A stretch of DNA of 64,000 bases, taken from NCBI RefSeq assembly GCF_003325475.1, contig NZ_CP029495.1, forward strand, positions 3,658,001 to 3,722,000, read 5' to 3'. Made by a program: the position numbers and the translations under genes. The notes under the pieces were generated by a model. The model was not told where the DNA came from and made no database searches. It saw nothing but the letters and a program-made list of their open reading frames with translations. Below are positions 34,189-42,403 of this stretch, piece after piece (positions within the stretch are counted from its first letter, which is position 1; each line of letters starts with the position of its first letter). Source of the stretch: Chromobacterium phragmitis (lineage in GTDB: Bacteria > Pseudomonadota > Gammaproteobacteria > Burkholderiales > Chromobacteriaceae).

Positions 34189-35337
34189 TTAGCGCTGTTC
34201 CAGCGGCACGTAGGCCTGATCTTCCGGCCCGATGTAGTTGGCAGACGGGCGGATAATCTTGCCGTCCTGGCGTTGCTCGATCACGTGGGCGCTCCAGCCG
34301 CTGGTGCGCGAGATCACGAACAGCGGCGTGAACATGGCGGTGGGCACGCCCATGGCGTGGTAGCTGACGGCGGAGAACCAGTCCAGATTGGGGAACATTT
34401 TCTTGATGTCCCACATCACGGTTTCCAGGCGTTCGGCGATGTCGAACATCTTCATGTCCTTGTTGCTCTTGGACAGTTCGCGCGCCACTTCCTTGATCAC
34501 CTTGTTGCGGGGGTCGGAAATGGTGTACACCGGGTGGCCGAAGCCGATCACCACTTCCTTGCGCTCCACGCGGGCGCGGATGTCGGCTTCGGCCTCGTCC
34601 GGGCTCTCGTAGCGCTGCTGGATCTCGAACGCCACTTCGTTGGCGCCGCCGTGCTTGGGGCCGCGCAGCGCGCCGATGGCGCCGGTGATGGCGCTGTGCA
34701 TGTCGGAGCCGGTGCCGGCGATGACGCGGGCGGCGAAGGTGGAGGCGTTGAATTCGTGCTCGGCGTACAGGTTCAATGAGGTGTGCATCGCGCGCACCCA
34801 TTGGGCCGATGGCTTGACGCCGTGCAGCAGGTGCAGGAAATGGCCGCCGATGCTGTCGTCGTCGGTTTCGACGTCGATGCGCTTGCCGTTATGGCTGTAG
34901 TGGTACCAGTAGAGCAGGATGGAGCCGAAGGAGGCCATCAGGCGGTCGGCGATGTCTCGCGCGCCGGCCAGGTTGTGATCGTCCTTTTCCGGCAGCGCGC
35001 AGCCCAGGGCGGATGCGCCGCTGCGCATCACGTCCATCGGGTGGGCGCCGGCCGGCAGCGCTTCCAGCACCGCTTTTACCGAAGCCGGCAGGCCGCGCAG
35101 GGACTTCAGTTTTTTCTTGTAGCCGGCCAACTCGGCCTGGTTCGGCAGCTTGCCGTGCACCAGCAGATAGGCCACTTCTTCGAACTCGGCCTTGTCGGCC
35201 AGATCCAGGATGTCGTAGCCGCGATAGTGCAGGTCGTTGCCGCTGCGGCCCACAGTGCACAGCGCGGTATTGCCGGCGGCGACGCCGGACAGGGCCACGG
35301 ATTTTTTCGGTTTGCCGGTCAGAACCACTTCAGTCAT
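34189..35337 (-). CDS. prpC: 2-methylcitrate synthase
   Basis: This 382-residue citrate-synthase-family enzyme joins propionyl-CoA and oxaloacetate to 2-methylcitrate. Catalytic residues are visible in the usual places: His in GAHPMDV, His in GFGHPVYT and an Asp near the C-terminus. KPKKSVALSGVAAGNTA at the N-terminus is characteristic of PrpC rather than GltA. It follows prpB after 49 bases and is the second gene of the operon. Confidence 0.96.
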   Translation of the reverse strand: MTEVVLTGKPKKSVALSGVAAGNTALCTVGRSGNDLHYRGYDILDLADKAEFEEVAYLLVHGKLPNQAELAGYKKKLKSLRGLPASVKAVLEALPAGAHPMDVMRSGASALGCALPEKDDHNLAGARDIADRLMASFGSILLYWYHYSHNGKRIDVETDDDSIGGHFLHLLHGVKPSAQWVRAMHTSLNLYAEHEFNASTFAARVIAGTGSDMHSAITGAIGALRGPKHGGANEVAFEIQQRYESPDEAEADIRARVERKEVVIGFGHPVYTISDPRNKVIKEVARELSKSNKDMKMFDIAERLETVMWDIKKMFPNLDWFSAVSYHAMGVPTAMFTPLFVISRTSGWSAHVIEQRQDGKIIRPSANYIGPEDQAYVPLEQR

Positions 35338-35386
35338 GCAATTTCTCCTTTGTCAGACTTGGGGCGATGCCGCCGCTCTTGAATTG

Positions 35387-36265
35387 TTATTGCTTGCCTG
35401 CGGCGAACAGCTGGTCCAGTTTCTTTTCGTATTCGTGGTAGCCCAGGTGGTCGTAAAGCTCCATCCGGGTCTGCATCTTGTCCAGCACCGCTTGCTGGGT
35501 GCCGTCGCGGCGGATCGCGCCGTACACTTCCAGCGCGGCCTGGCTCATGGCGCGGAAGGCGGACAGCGGATACAGCACCAGGCTCACGCCGTGGGCGGCC
35601 AGCTCTTCGGCGGTGTAGAGCGGGGTGGCGCCGAATTCGGTGATGTTGGCCAGCACCGGCACCTTCACGGCCTCGGCGAAGCGCTGGTACATGGCCAGAT
35701 CGGTCATCGCCTCCGGGAAGATCATGTCAGCGCCGGCTTCCACGCAGGCGATGGCGCGCTCGATGGCGGCGTCCAGACCCTCCACGGCCAGCGCGTCGGT
35801 GCGTGCCATGATGACGAAGCCGGCGTCGCGGCGGGCGTCGGTGGCGGCCTTGATGCGGTCCACCATTTCATCCTGGGTGACGATGGCTTTGTTAGGGCGG
35901 TGGCCGCAACGCTTCTGCTGAACCTGATCCTCGATGTGGACGGCGGCGACGCCGGCCTTCTCCAGGCTGCGCACGGCGCGGGCGATGTTGAAGGCGCCGC
36001 CCCAGCCGGTGTCGATGTCCACCAACAGCGGCAGGTCGGTGTTGTCGGTGATGCGGCGCGCGTCGATCAGAACGTCTTCCAGCGTGGTAATGCCGAGGTC
36101 GGGGACGCCGCAGGAGGATGCCGCCACGCCGCCGCCGGACAGGTACAGGGCCTTGAAACCAGAGTGTTCGGCCAAACGTGCTGCGTAGGCGTTGATCGCC
36201 CCAACCACTTGCAACGGTTTTTCGGCGGCCACGGCCTGGCGGAAACGTTGCCCGGGAGTGTTCAT
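35387..36265 (-). CDS. prpB: 2-methylisocitrate lyase
   Basis: This 292-residue isocitrate-lyase-superfamily enzyme cleaves 2-methylisocitrate to pyruvate and succinate, the last step of the methylcitrate cycle. The catalytic Cys120 lies in KRCGHRP, and Mg-binding acidic residues lie in DIDTGWGG and HIEDQ. It is first in the operon prpB-prpC-orf-acnD-prpF, directly behind the promoter at 36326-36354. GGAG lies before the ATG at 36265. Confidence 0.96.
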   Translation of the reverse strand: MNTPGQRFRQAVAAEKPLQVVGAINAYAARLAEHSGFKALYLSGGGVAASSCGVPDLGITTLEDVLIDARRITDNTDLPLLVDIDTGWGGAFNIARAVRSLEKAGVAAVHIEDQVQQKRCGHRPNKAIVTQDEMVDRIKAATDARRDAGFVIMARTDALAVEGLDAAIERAIACVEAGADMIFPEAMTDLAMYQRFAEAVKVPVLANITEFGATPLYTAEELAAHGVSLVLYPLSAFRAMSQAALEVYGAIRRDGTQQAVLDKMQTRMELYDHLGYHEYEKKLDQLFAAGKQ

Positions 36266-36306
36266 GGAGTGCTCCTGATGGTGGGATTTGTTAATTGCTC
36301 GTCATT

Positions 36307-36320
36307 CAAGCAAGTGCTTG
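36307..36320. promoter_or_regulatory. operator-like palindrome of the prp operon
   Basis: CAAGCA-AG-TGCTTG is a perfect inverted repeat with 6-base arms and 2-base spacer, 42-55 bases upstream of prpB and just downstream of the -10 box, over the likely transcript start. That is where a repressor would bind. Proteobacterial prp operons are controlled by either sigma54-type PrpR or GntR-type repressors; the sigma70-type promoter here favours a repressor. Confidence 0.55.
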
Positions 36321-36325
36321 GTTGG

Positions 36326-36354
36326 AGTGTAAGGGCTCTGGAAAAGCCTGGCAA
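36326..36354 (-). promoter_or_regulatory. sigma70-type promoter of the prp operon
   Basis: On the minus strand, -35 TTGCCA (complement of 36349-36354) and -10 TACACT (complement of 36326-36331) are separated by exactly 17 bases. The match to the consensus and the position about 60 bases before prpB make this a good candidate. Confidence 0.6.
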
Positions 36355-36420
36355 TAGTTGATAATCGGATGTTCAAGTTTTCCGCTGGGAGTGATATGTT
36401 TCGCATCGTCCTCGCCGGCG

Positions 36421-36449
36421 GGAACTCGGCGTAAAACCCGTGGTCTAGA
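36421..36449 (+). promoter_or_regulatory. sigmaE-type autoregulatory promoter of rpoE
   Basis: GGAACTC (36421-36427) and TCTAGA (36444-36449), separated by 16 bases, match the RpoE/AlgU promoter pattern (GGAACTT-N16-TCTGA). It lies about 60 bases upstream of the rpoE start, as expected for autoregulation. Confidence 0.65.
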
Positions 36450-36509
36450 TCAAGGTCCACGTAACGACCACATAGAACAGTGGGCAAACCAGGGAGCATA
36501 ACAACGACT

Positions 36510-37109
36510 ATGAGTGATCGGGACATCGATCAACAGTTGGTGGAGCGTGCCCAGCGAGGTGAAAAAAGAGCTTTCGATCTGCTTGTTGCAAAGTATCAGC
36601 GACGTCTCGCCAGGCTGTTGTCGCGGTTCATTCGCGACGGTTCGGACATCGAGGATGTGACGCAGGAGGCATTTATCAAGGCGTATCGCGCCCTGCCGTC
36701 ATTTCGCGGTGAAAGCGCGTTTTACACATGGCTGTACAGGATCGGCATCAATACCGCCAAGAATTTTCTCAGCGCCAACGGGCGACGCCCGGTGGTCAAC
36801 AGCGAGATAGAGGACGAGGACGGCGAGAGTTTCGACATGGCGTCGCAAATTCCCGACCTGAACACGCCCGAAACCGAGCTGATGAACAAGGAAATTCTGG
36901 CGACGGTCAATGCCGCCGTGGAGGCCTTGCCGGAGGAGTTGCGCACCGCCATTTCCCTGCGGGAGATGGAGGGCCTGTCCTACGACGAGATCGCCAGGGT
37001 GATGGATTGCCCGATTGGTACCGTGCGTTCGCGGATTTTCCGCGCGCGAGAAGCAATCGCTGCTGAGCTCAGGCCTCTGCTGGATACGGCCAAAAACAGA
37101 AGGTGGTAA
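36510..37109 (+). CDS. rpoE: extracytoplasmic-stress sigma factor RpoE (AlgU)
   Basis: This 199-residue ECF sigma factor directs transcription of envelope-stress genes. Region 2 (QRGEKRAFDLLVAKYQ, DVTQEAFIKAYRALPSF, FYTWLYRIGINTAKN) and region 4 (LREMEGLSYDEIARVMDCP, GTVRSRIFRAREAI) are complete. The start MSDRDIDQQLV at 36510 is the family's usual one. rseA begins two bases after its stop, rseB overlaps rseA, and mucD follows: the standard stress operon. RseA is expected to hold this sigma factor at the membrane. Confidence 0.97.
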   Translation: MSDRDIDQQLVERAQRGEKRAFDLLVAKYQRRLARLLSRFIRDGSDIEDVTQEAFIKAYRALPSFRGESAFYTWLYRIGINTAKNFLSANGRRPVVNSEIEDEDGESFDMASQIPDLNTPETELMNKEILATVNAAVEALPEELRTAISLREMEGLSYDEIARVMDCPIGTVRSRIFRAREAIAAELRPLLDTAKNRRW

Positions 37110-37111
37110 GT

Positions 37112-37594
37112 ATGAAAGAATCGATATCCGCACTGATGGATGGCGAACTGGACGGGTCAGGGGCCGATAAGGCCATTTCCGCCATCGCCGGGGACAAGGA
37201 CTTGGATGCTGCCTGGGAACAGTATCATCTGATCGGCGATGCGATGCGCGCCAATCGCCTGGTTTCGCTGGATGTGCGAAGCAGGGTGGCGGCGCGTCTG
37301 GCGGATGAGCCGACGGTCCTGGCGCCGAGACGCTGGATGCGTCCGCGCAAGGCGCGCACCGCGGGCGCGGTGGCGTTGGCCGCAAGCGTCAGTTTCGCCG
37401 CCGTAGTGGGATGGCAGCAGCTGTCCCATCGCAACGCTCCCGCGTCGGTCGTCGCTGACCGCGGCGTGCCGGTGCAAGTGGCCAAGCCGGTGCAGGCCAT
37501 GGATCAGGACGATCCCTATGTGCTGGCTCACCAGGAAGTGACCGCTGACCAAAGCGTGATGCGCGTGTCCTATGGAAACGGAGCTCGCCACTGA
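37112..37594 (+). CDS. rseA: anti-sigma-E factor RseA (MucA-like)
   Basis: This 160-residue single-pass membrane protein has an N-terminal sigma-binding domain that opens MKESISALMDGELDG, the RseA signature, and WEQYHLIGDAMRAN. One transmembrane helix lies near residues 85-103 (AGAVALAASVSFAAVVG), followed by a short periplasmic part. Under envelope stress it is cleaved by DegS and RseP to release RpoE. The ATG at 37112 has AGGTGG just upstream, within the rpoE stop region. The stop overlaps the rseB ATG by one base. Confidence 0.93.
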   Translation: MKESISALMDGELDGSGADKAISAIAGDKDLDAAWEQYHLIGDAMRANRLVSLDVRSRVAARLADEPTVLAPRRWMRPRKARTAGAVALAASVSFAAVVGWQQLSHRNAPASVVADRGVPVQVAKPVQAMDQDDPYVLAHQEVTADQSVMRVSYGNGARH

Positions 37595-38559
37595 TGCGTG
37601 TTGTTCCTCTGATTGGTGTGTTGATGTTGGGGGCCGCGTGCGCGGTCCATGCGGAGGATGACATGCAGTTGTTGCGCAATGTCGGCAACGCCGGCAGGCA
37701 GCAGCCTCTGGATGGCACTTATCTGCATCAGATGAATGGCACGCTGGAAACCTTTCGCATCGTACGCCAGGGACAGGGCGACAATGTGCGCGAGAAGCGC
37801 ACGTCGCTGGATGGCCCGACGCGGGAGGTTGTTCGCAAGGGGCGGGAGCTGACTTGCTTCGCGCCTGACAAGCGCGCCTTGATGGCGTGCAAGATCAGCG
37901 CGATGCGTTTGTTCCCGGCCTTGTTGCCCGACGACCTGGAGGATGTCAACCGCTCCTACGTGCTCAAGCGCACCGGTTATGACCGCGTGGCGCAGCGCGA
38001 CTGCCAATGGCTGGACCTGCAGCCGCGGGATGCGACGCGCTACACCATGCGAATGTGCATCGATCCCTCCACTTATCTGCCTCTGAAAGTCATGACGCTG
38101 TCGCCGCGCGGCGACGCGGTCGAGCAGTTCACTTTTACCGAAGTGCAGCTGAGTGGCATCAAGGATAAGCGGGCTTATGTCTCCAAGCTGTCCAAGCGTT
38201 TCCTGTTGCGTTCCGGCGCGTCGGGCGGGGCGGCGGAGGCCGCCTCGCAGCAGGGTGAGTTGTCGGGTTTGCCGCAGGGGTTCCGCGTGTTGCGCTCTGT
38301 GCAGCGGGTGCTGCCTGGCATGGGCGGCAAGCCGGTGAGGCATGTGGTGTTGTCCGACGGGCTGGTGATGCTGTCGGTGTTCGTGGAGCCGCCGCCTCCC
38401 GAGCACGCTCGTCTGGAGCGGGTGGGCAACCTGCATGGCGCCATCAATATGGCGACCAGCTATCAGGGCGATACGCAGTTGACCGCGGTGGGCGACATGC
38501 CGCAGACCGCGATGATGGCCTTGCTCAAGGGCTTGCGCGTCAACGGAAAGGGCGACTGA
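37594..38559 (+). CDS. rseB: sigma-E regulatory protein RseB (MucB)
   Basis: This 321-residue periplasmic protein has a signal peptide (about residues 1-20, ending near CAVHA-EDDM). It has the two MucB/RseB domains: an N-terminal LolA-like fold (LDGTYLHQMNGTLETFRI) and a smaller C-terminal domain (LPQGFRVLRSVQRVLPG, HVVLSDGLVMLSVFVEP). RseB binds RseA and shields it from cleavage, and senses mislocalised lipopolysaccharide or lipoproteins. It is the last gene before a terminator at 38631-38672. Confidence 0.94.
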   Translation: MRVVPLIGVLMLGAACAVHAEDDMQLLRNVGNAGRQQPLDGTYLHQMNGTLETFRIVRQGQGDNVREKRTSLDGPTREVVRKGRELTCFAPDKRALMACKISAMRLFPALLPDDLEDVNRSYVLKRTGYDRVAQRDCQWLDLQPRDATRYTMRMCIDPSTYLPLKVMTLSPRGDAVEQFTFTEVQLSGIKDKRAYVSKLSKRFLLRSGASGGAAEAASQQGELSGLPQGFRVLRSVQRVLPGMGGKPVRHVVLSDGLVMLSVFVEPPPPEHARLERVGNLHGAINMATSYQGDTQLTAVGDMPQTAMMALLKGLRVNGKGD

Positions 38560-38630
38560 GTCCATGGCCTTGGCGCGTGAGGCGTCAGGTGTTTTGCGCG
38601 CGTGCTCGGCATGCTCGCAAGTTGTACGGG

Positions 38631-38672
38631 CTGGCCACTGCCGCGGAGATTTAGCGACGGTGGCCAGTTTTT
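38631..38672 (+). terminator. terminator between rseB and mucD
   Basis: CTGGCCAC (38631-38638) and GTGGCCAG (38660-38667) pair, with partial pairing inside the loop, and TTTTT follows at 38668-38672. This divides the rpoE-rseA-rseB operon from mucD, which would then need its own promoter in 38673-38803. No obvious sigmaE box is seen there. Confidence 0.7.
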
Positions 38673-38803
38673 CGTGGCGTGTCCGAAAGGCGCGCCGCAT
38701 GGGAGCGTGAGGGGCGGGGCAAAACGTCGCTTCCCGATTCGATAGTTGCAAAGCCGGCGTTTGCCGGCGCATTCAATCCACAACATACCAAGATGGAGCG
38801 CAC

Positions 38804-40219
38804 ATGTCGGTCAAAAAACTGATAGTTTCCGCAATGCTGGCGGCATCTGTTCTGGCGGCCCACGTGCCGGCGGCCGCGGCGATGACGGAGTTGCCGGACT
38901 TCAGCAGCATTGTCGATAGCGAGGGGAAGGCGGTGGTGAACATCAGCACCACCTCCACGGTCAAGGAGATGGTGTCCGGCGTGCCGGATGGCATGGAGGG
39001 AGATCCGTTCTTCGAATTCTTCCGTCGTTTCGCGCCGCCGCAGCAGCGCGAACATCAGGAAAGTTCGTTGGGCTCGGGCTTCATCATTTCGCCGGACGGG
39101 TACTTGCTGACCAATGCCCACGTGGTTGCCCGCGCGGACAAGATTACGGTCAAATTCAACGACAAGCGAGAATTCCAGGCGCGGGTCATCGGTTCCGACG
39201 CGCGCTCGGATGTGGCATTGCTTAAGATCGACGCCACTAATCTGCCTGTGGTGCGCCTGGGCGATCCCAAGAATCTAAAAGTGGGACAGTGGGTGCTGGC
39301 CATCGGCTCGCCGTTCGGCTTCGAGAATACCGCCACTTCCGGCATTGTGTCCGGCAAGAACCGCATGTTGCCGGATGAGAGTTCGGTGCAGTTCATTCAA
39401 ACCGACGCGGCTGTGAATCCGGGCAACTCCGGCGGGCCGCTATTCAATCTGAAGGGCGAAGTGGTGGGCATCAACTCCCAGATATACAGCCGTTCCGGCG
39501 GCTTCATGGGCATTTCCTTCGCTATTCCCATCGACACCGCGATGAATGTGGCCGAACAGCTGAAAACCAAGGGCAAGGTGACGCGCAGCCGCATCGGCGT
39601 GGTGGTGCAAGAGCTGAGCAAGGAGCTTGCCGCGTCCTTCGGCCTGGCCAAGCCCAGCGGCGTGCTGATCAACGCGCTCGACCCCAAGGGGCCGGCGCAG
39701 AGGGCGGGCTTGAAGGCGGGCGATATCGTGCTGCGCATCAATGGCCAGCCGGTGGAGAATGGCGGCGACATGCAGCGTCTGATCAGCGACATGCCGCCGG
39801 GCAAGGCTATCGCGCTGGATGTCTGGCGCAGCCGCGCGCAAGCGCGCGTCAGCGTGGTGCCGGAGGAGCTGAAAGAGGAAGACCCTCGCATCGCCAAGCG
39901 CGAGTACCGCAAGCCGGACGCGGAGAGCGAGCAGAGCCTGGCCCAGATCGGCCTGCGGCTGCAGGAACTGAATCCGTTGCAGCTCAGGCAGGCTGGCGTC
40001 GACTATGGCCTCTTGGTTCGTGCGGCCAACGGCGTGGCGATGCGCGCCGGCATTCAGCCGGGCGACATCATTGTCGGCATCGGCGGCGACGCGCTGAAGA
40101 GCTTCGCGCAATTGAAAGGCGCTTTCGCCCAGGCCAAGAAGGGCAGCGCCGTCGCGCTGCAGGTGATGCGCCAGGGCGTGACGATGTTCGTGCCGTTGAC
40201 CCCGGATGAGTCCAAGTGA
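38804..40219 (+). CDS. mucD: periplasmic Do-family serine protease/chaperone (MucD/DegP)
   Basis: This 471-residue HtrA protease has a signal peptide (cleavage after AAAA near residue 26), a trypsin-like domain with catalytic His106 (TNAHVV), Asp136 (SDVALL) and Ser209 (GNSGGPL), and two PDZ domains (SRIGVVVQELSKELAASFG; the second around GLLVRAANGVAMRAGIQPGD). It degrades misfolded envelope proteins. Its position behind rpoE-rseA-rseB identifies it as MucD. The stop overlaps the next gene by four bases. Confidence 0.96.
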   Translation: MSVKKLIVSAMLAASVLAAHVPAAAAMTELPDFSSIVDSEGKAVVNISTTSTVKEMVSGVPDGMEGDPFFEFFRRFAPPQQREHQESSLGSGFIISPDGYLLTNAHVVARADKITVKFNDKREFQARVIGSDARSDVALLKIDATNLPVVRLGDPKNLKVGQWVLAIGSPFGFENTATSGIVSGKNRMLPDESSVQFIQTDAAVNPGNSGGPLFNLKGEVVGINSQIYSRSGGFMGISFAIPIDTAMNVAEQLKTKGKVTRSRIGVVVQELSKELAASFGLAKPSGVLINALDPKGPAQRAGLKAGDIVLRINGQPVENGGDMQRLISDMPPGKAIALDVWRSRAQARVSVVPEELKEEDPRIAKREYRKPDAESEQSLAQIGLRLQELNPLQLRQAGVDYGLLVRAANGVAMRAGIQPGDIIVGIGGDALKSFAQLKGAFAQAKKGSAVALQVMRQGVTMFVPLTPDESK

Positions 40220-40455
40220 AGCTGACGCTGTACTTCCGCGAGTATTGCAGCCTGTGCCACCAGATGCTGGCGGAGCTCTCGCCTTGGCGCGAGCGCCACG
40301 GCTTCGAGCTGGAGGTGGTGGATGTGGACGCCGATCCTGCGCTGGAGGCCCGCTTCAACGAGCTGGTGCCGGTGTTGATGGATGGAGAGGCGGAAATCTG
40401 CCACTGGCATCTGGATGCTGCGAAGTTGGCTGCACACTTGGGCGAAATCGGCTAA
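40216..40455 (+). CDS. glutaredoxin-like protein (DUF836 family)
   Basis: This 79-residue thioredoxin-fold protein begins KLTLYFREYCSLCHQML, with a CSLC redox motif at residues 10-13, and has the cis-Pro region as NELVPVLMDG. DUF836 glutaredoxin-like proteins are widespread in betaproteobacteria next to lepA or mucD; their partner is unknown. The GTG at 40216 overlaps the mucD stop (GTGA), indicating translational coupling and a possible envelope-stress or housekeeping link. A CxxC pair is kept, so a redox role is plausible. Confidence 0.88.
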   Translation: MKLTLYFREYCSLCHQMLAELSPWRERHGFELEVVDVDADPALEARFNELVPVLMDGEAEICHWHLDAAKLAAHLGEIG

Positions 40456-40480
40456 AATCCGCGCCAGTGTGAGTTAAACT

Positions 40481-40498
40481 GGGGGCGCGCGCGCCCCC
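40481..40498. other. 18-bp self-complementary GC palindrome
   Basis: GGGGGCGCG/CGCGCCCCC is a perfect palindrome with no loop, in the gap before lepA. There is no T run after it, so it is not a standard terminator. It could be an operator or a pause hairpin. Confidence 0.4.
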
Positions 40499-40571
40499 GC
40501 TTGCTGATCGGCTTCCGGCTGCCGTCGGACCCGAAGCGGGTCCCCCGGAAGGGCTATCCGTCAGCAGCCCC

Positions 40572-40598
40572 GGGCACGCTTGCGTGCCCTTATCTTTT
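40572..40598 (+). terminator. terminator-like hairpin just upstream of lepA
   Basis: GGGCACGC (40572-40579) and GCGTGCCC (40582-40589) pair across TT, and a T-rich run TTATCTTTT follows, ending 12 bases before the lepA ATG. It may terminate the mucD transcript or act as an attenuator in front of lepA. Confidence 0.6.
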
Positions 40599-40609
40599 GC
40601 TGGAAACCG

Positions 40610-42403
40610 ATGAAGAACATCCGAAATTTTTCGATCATTGCCCACATCGACCACGGTAAGTCCACCCTGGCCGATCGTTTCATCCAGTTTTGCGGCGGCC
40701 TCGAGCTGCGCGAAATGAGCGCCCAGGTGCTGGACTCGATGGATATCGAGAAGGAGCGCGGCATCACGATCAAGGCGCAGACCGCTGCGCTGCAGTACAA
40801 GGCCCGCGATGGCCAGATATACCATCTGAACCTGATCGACACTCCGGGGCACGTGGACTTCAGCTACGAAGTGTCGCGCTCGCTGTCCGCCTGCGAGGGC
40901 GCGCTGTTGGTGGTGGATGCGTCGCAAGGCGTGGAAGCCCAGACCGTGGCCAACTGCTACACCGCCATCGACCTGGGCGTGGAAGTGGTGCCGGTGCTGA
41001 ACAAGATCGACCTGCCGGCCGCTGATCCGGAACGCATCTCGCAAGAGATCGAAGACATCATCGGCATCGAGGCCATCGAAGCGGTGCGCGCCTCGGCCAA
41101 GTCCGGCATCGGCATCGAGGACATCCTGGAAGAGGTGGTCAACAAGATTCCGCCGCCGAAGGGCGATCCGGACGGCCCGCTGAAGGCGCTGATCGTCGAC
41201 TCCTGGTTCGACAACTACGTCGGCGTGGTGATGCTGGTGCGCGTGATCGACGGCTCGCTGAAGCCGAAGGACAAGATCAAGTTCATGGCCACCGGCGCCG
41301 AGCATCTGTGCGAGCAGGTGGGCGTGTTCACGCCCAAATCGGTGCAGCGTCAAAGCTTGAACGCGGGCGAAGTGGGGTTCATCATCGCCGGCATCAAGGA
41401 GCTGAAATCCGCCAAGGTGGGCGATACCATCACGCTGGTGTCCAAGCCGGCGGCCGAGGCGCTGCCCGGCTTCAAGGATGTGCAGTCGCAGGTGTTCGCC
41501 GGCTTGTACCCGGTGGAAAGCCACGATTACGAAGCGCTGCGCGACGCGCTGGAAAAACTGCAGCTGAACGACGCCTCGCTGAAATACGAGCCGGAAGTGT
41601 CGCAGGCGCTGGGCTTCGGCTTCCGCTGCGGCTTCCTGGGCCTTCTGCACCTGGAAATCGTGCAGGAGCGTCTGGAGCGCGAATTCGACATGGACCTGAT
41701 CACCACCGCGCCGACGGTGAACTATGAAGTGGTGATGAGGGACGGCACGGTGGAAGTGGTGTCCAATCCGTCGCGGATGCCGGAAGCCGGCAAGTACGAC
41801 GAGCTGCGCGAGCCCATCATCACCTCCACCATTCTGGTGCCGCAGGATTACGTCGGCTCGGTGATGACGCTGTGCAACCAGAAGCGCGGCGTGCAGCGCA
41901 ATATGCAGTACATGGGCCGCCAAGTGATGCTGACCTACGATCTGCCGATGAACGAAGTGGTGATGGACTTTTTCGACAAGCTGAAGTCCACCAGCCGCGG
42001 CTACGCCTCGCTGGACTACGAGTTCAAGGAATTCCAGAGCGCCGATCTGGTCAAGCTGGATGTGCTGGTCAACGGCGAGAAGGTCGACGCCTTGAGCCTG
42101 ATCGTGCACCGCGCGTCCAGCATCTACCGCGGCCGCGAACTGGTGTCCAAAATGCGCGAGCTGATTCCGCGCCAGATGTTCGACATCGCGGTGCAGGCGG
42201 CCATCGGCGGCCACATCATCGCCCGCGAGACGGTGAAGGCGCTGCGCAAGAACGTGCTGGCCAAGTGCTACGGCGGCGACATCACGCGCAAAAAGAAGCT
42301 GCTGGAAAAACAAAAGGCGGGCAAGAAGCGGATGAAGCAAGTCGGCAACGTGGAAATTCCGCAAGAAGCCTTCCTCGCCATTCTTCAAGTAGGGGACAAA
42401 TAA
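40610..42403 (+). CDS. lepA: elongation factor 4 (LepA), ribosomal back-translocase GTPase
   Basis: This 597-residue translation GTPase has the G1 motif AHIDHGKST, the G3 DTPGHVDF, the G4 NKID, an EF-G-like domain order and the LepA-specific C-terminal domain (RKKKLLEKQKAGKKRMK). It acts on stalled ribosomes and influences initiation and elongation under stress. The start MKNIRNFSIIAH at 40610 is conserved; an in-frame upstream extension is rejected because it runs over the hairpin. lepB starts directly at its stop codon (GTG at 42404). Confidence 0.98.
   Translation: MKNIRNFSIIAHIDHGKSTLADRFIQFCGGLELREMSAQVLDSMDIEKERGITIKAQTAALQYKARDGQIYHLNLIDTPGHVDFSYEVSRSLSACEGALLVVDASQGVEAQTVANCYTAIDLGVEVVPVLNKIDLPAADPERISQEIEDIIGIEAIEAVRASAKSGIGIEDILEEVVNKIPPPKGDPDGPLKALIVDSWFDNYVGVVMLVRVIDGSLKPKDKIKFMATGAEHLCEQVGVFTPKSVQRQSLNAGEVGFIIAGIKELKSAKVGDTITLVSKPAAEALPGFKDVQSQVFAGLYPVESHDYEALRDALEKLQLNDASLKYEPEVSQALGFGFRCGFLGLLHLEIVQERLEREFDMDLITTAPTVNYEVVMRDGTVEVVSNPSRMPEAGKYDELREPIITSTILVPQDYVGSVMTLCNQKRGVQRNMQYMGRQVMLTYDLPMNEVVMDFFDKLKSTSRGYASLDYEFKEFQSADLVKLDVLVNGEKVDALSLIVHRASSIYRGRELVSKMRELIPRQMFDIAVQAAIGGHIIARETVKALRKNVLAKCYGGDITRKKKLLEKQKAGKKRMKQVGNVEIPQEAFLAILQVGDK

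Noticed and set aside
40481..40498. Intrinsic terminator in the lepA leader
   Set aside because: The 18-base palindrome has no loop and no T run; the nearby 40572-40598 hairpin is the better candidate.
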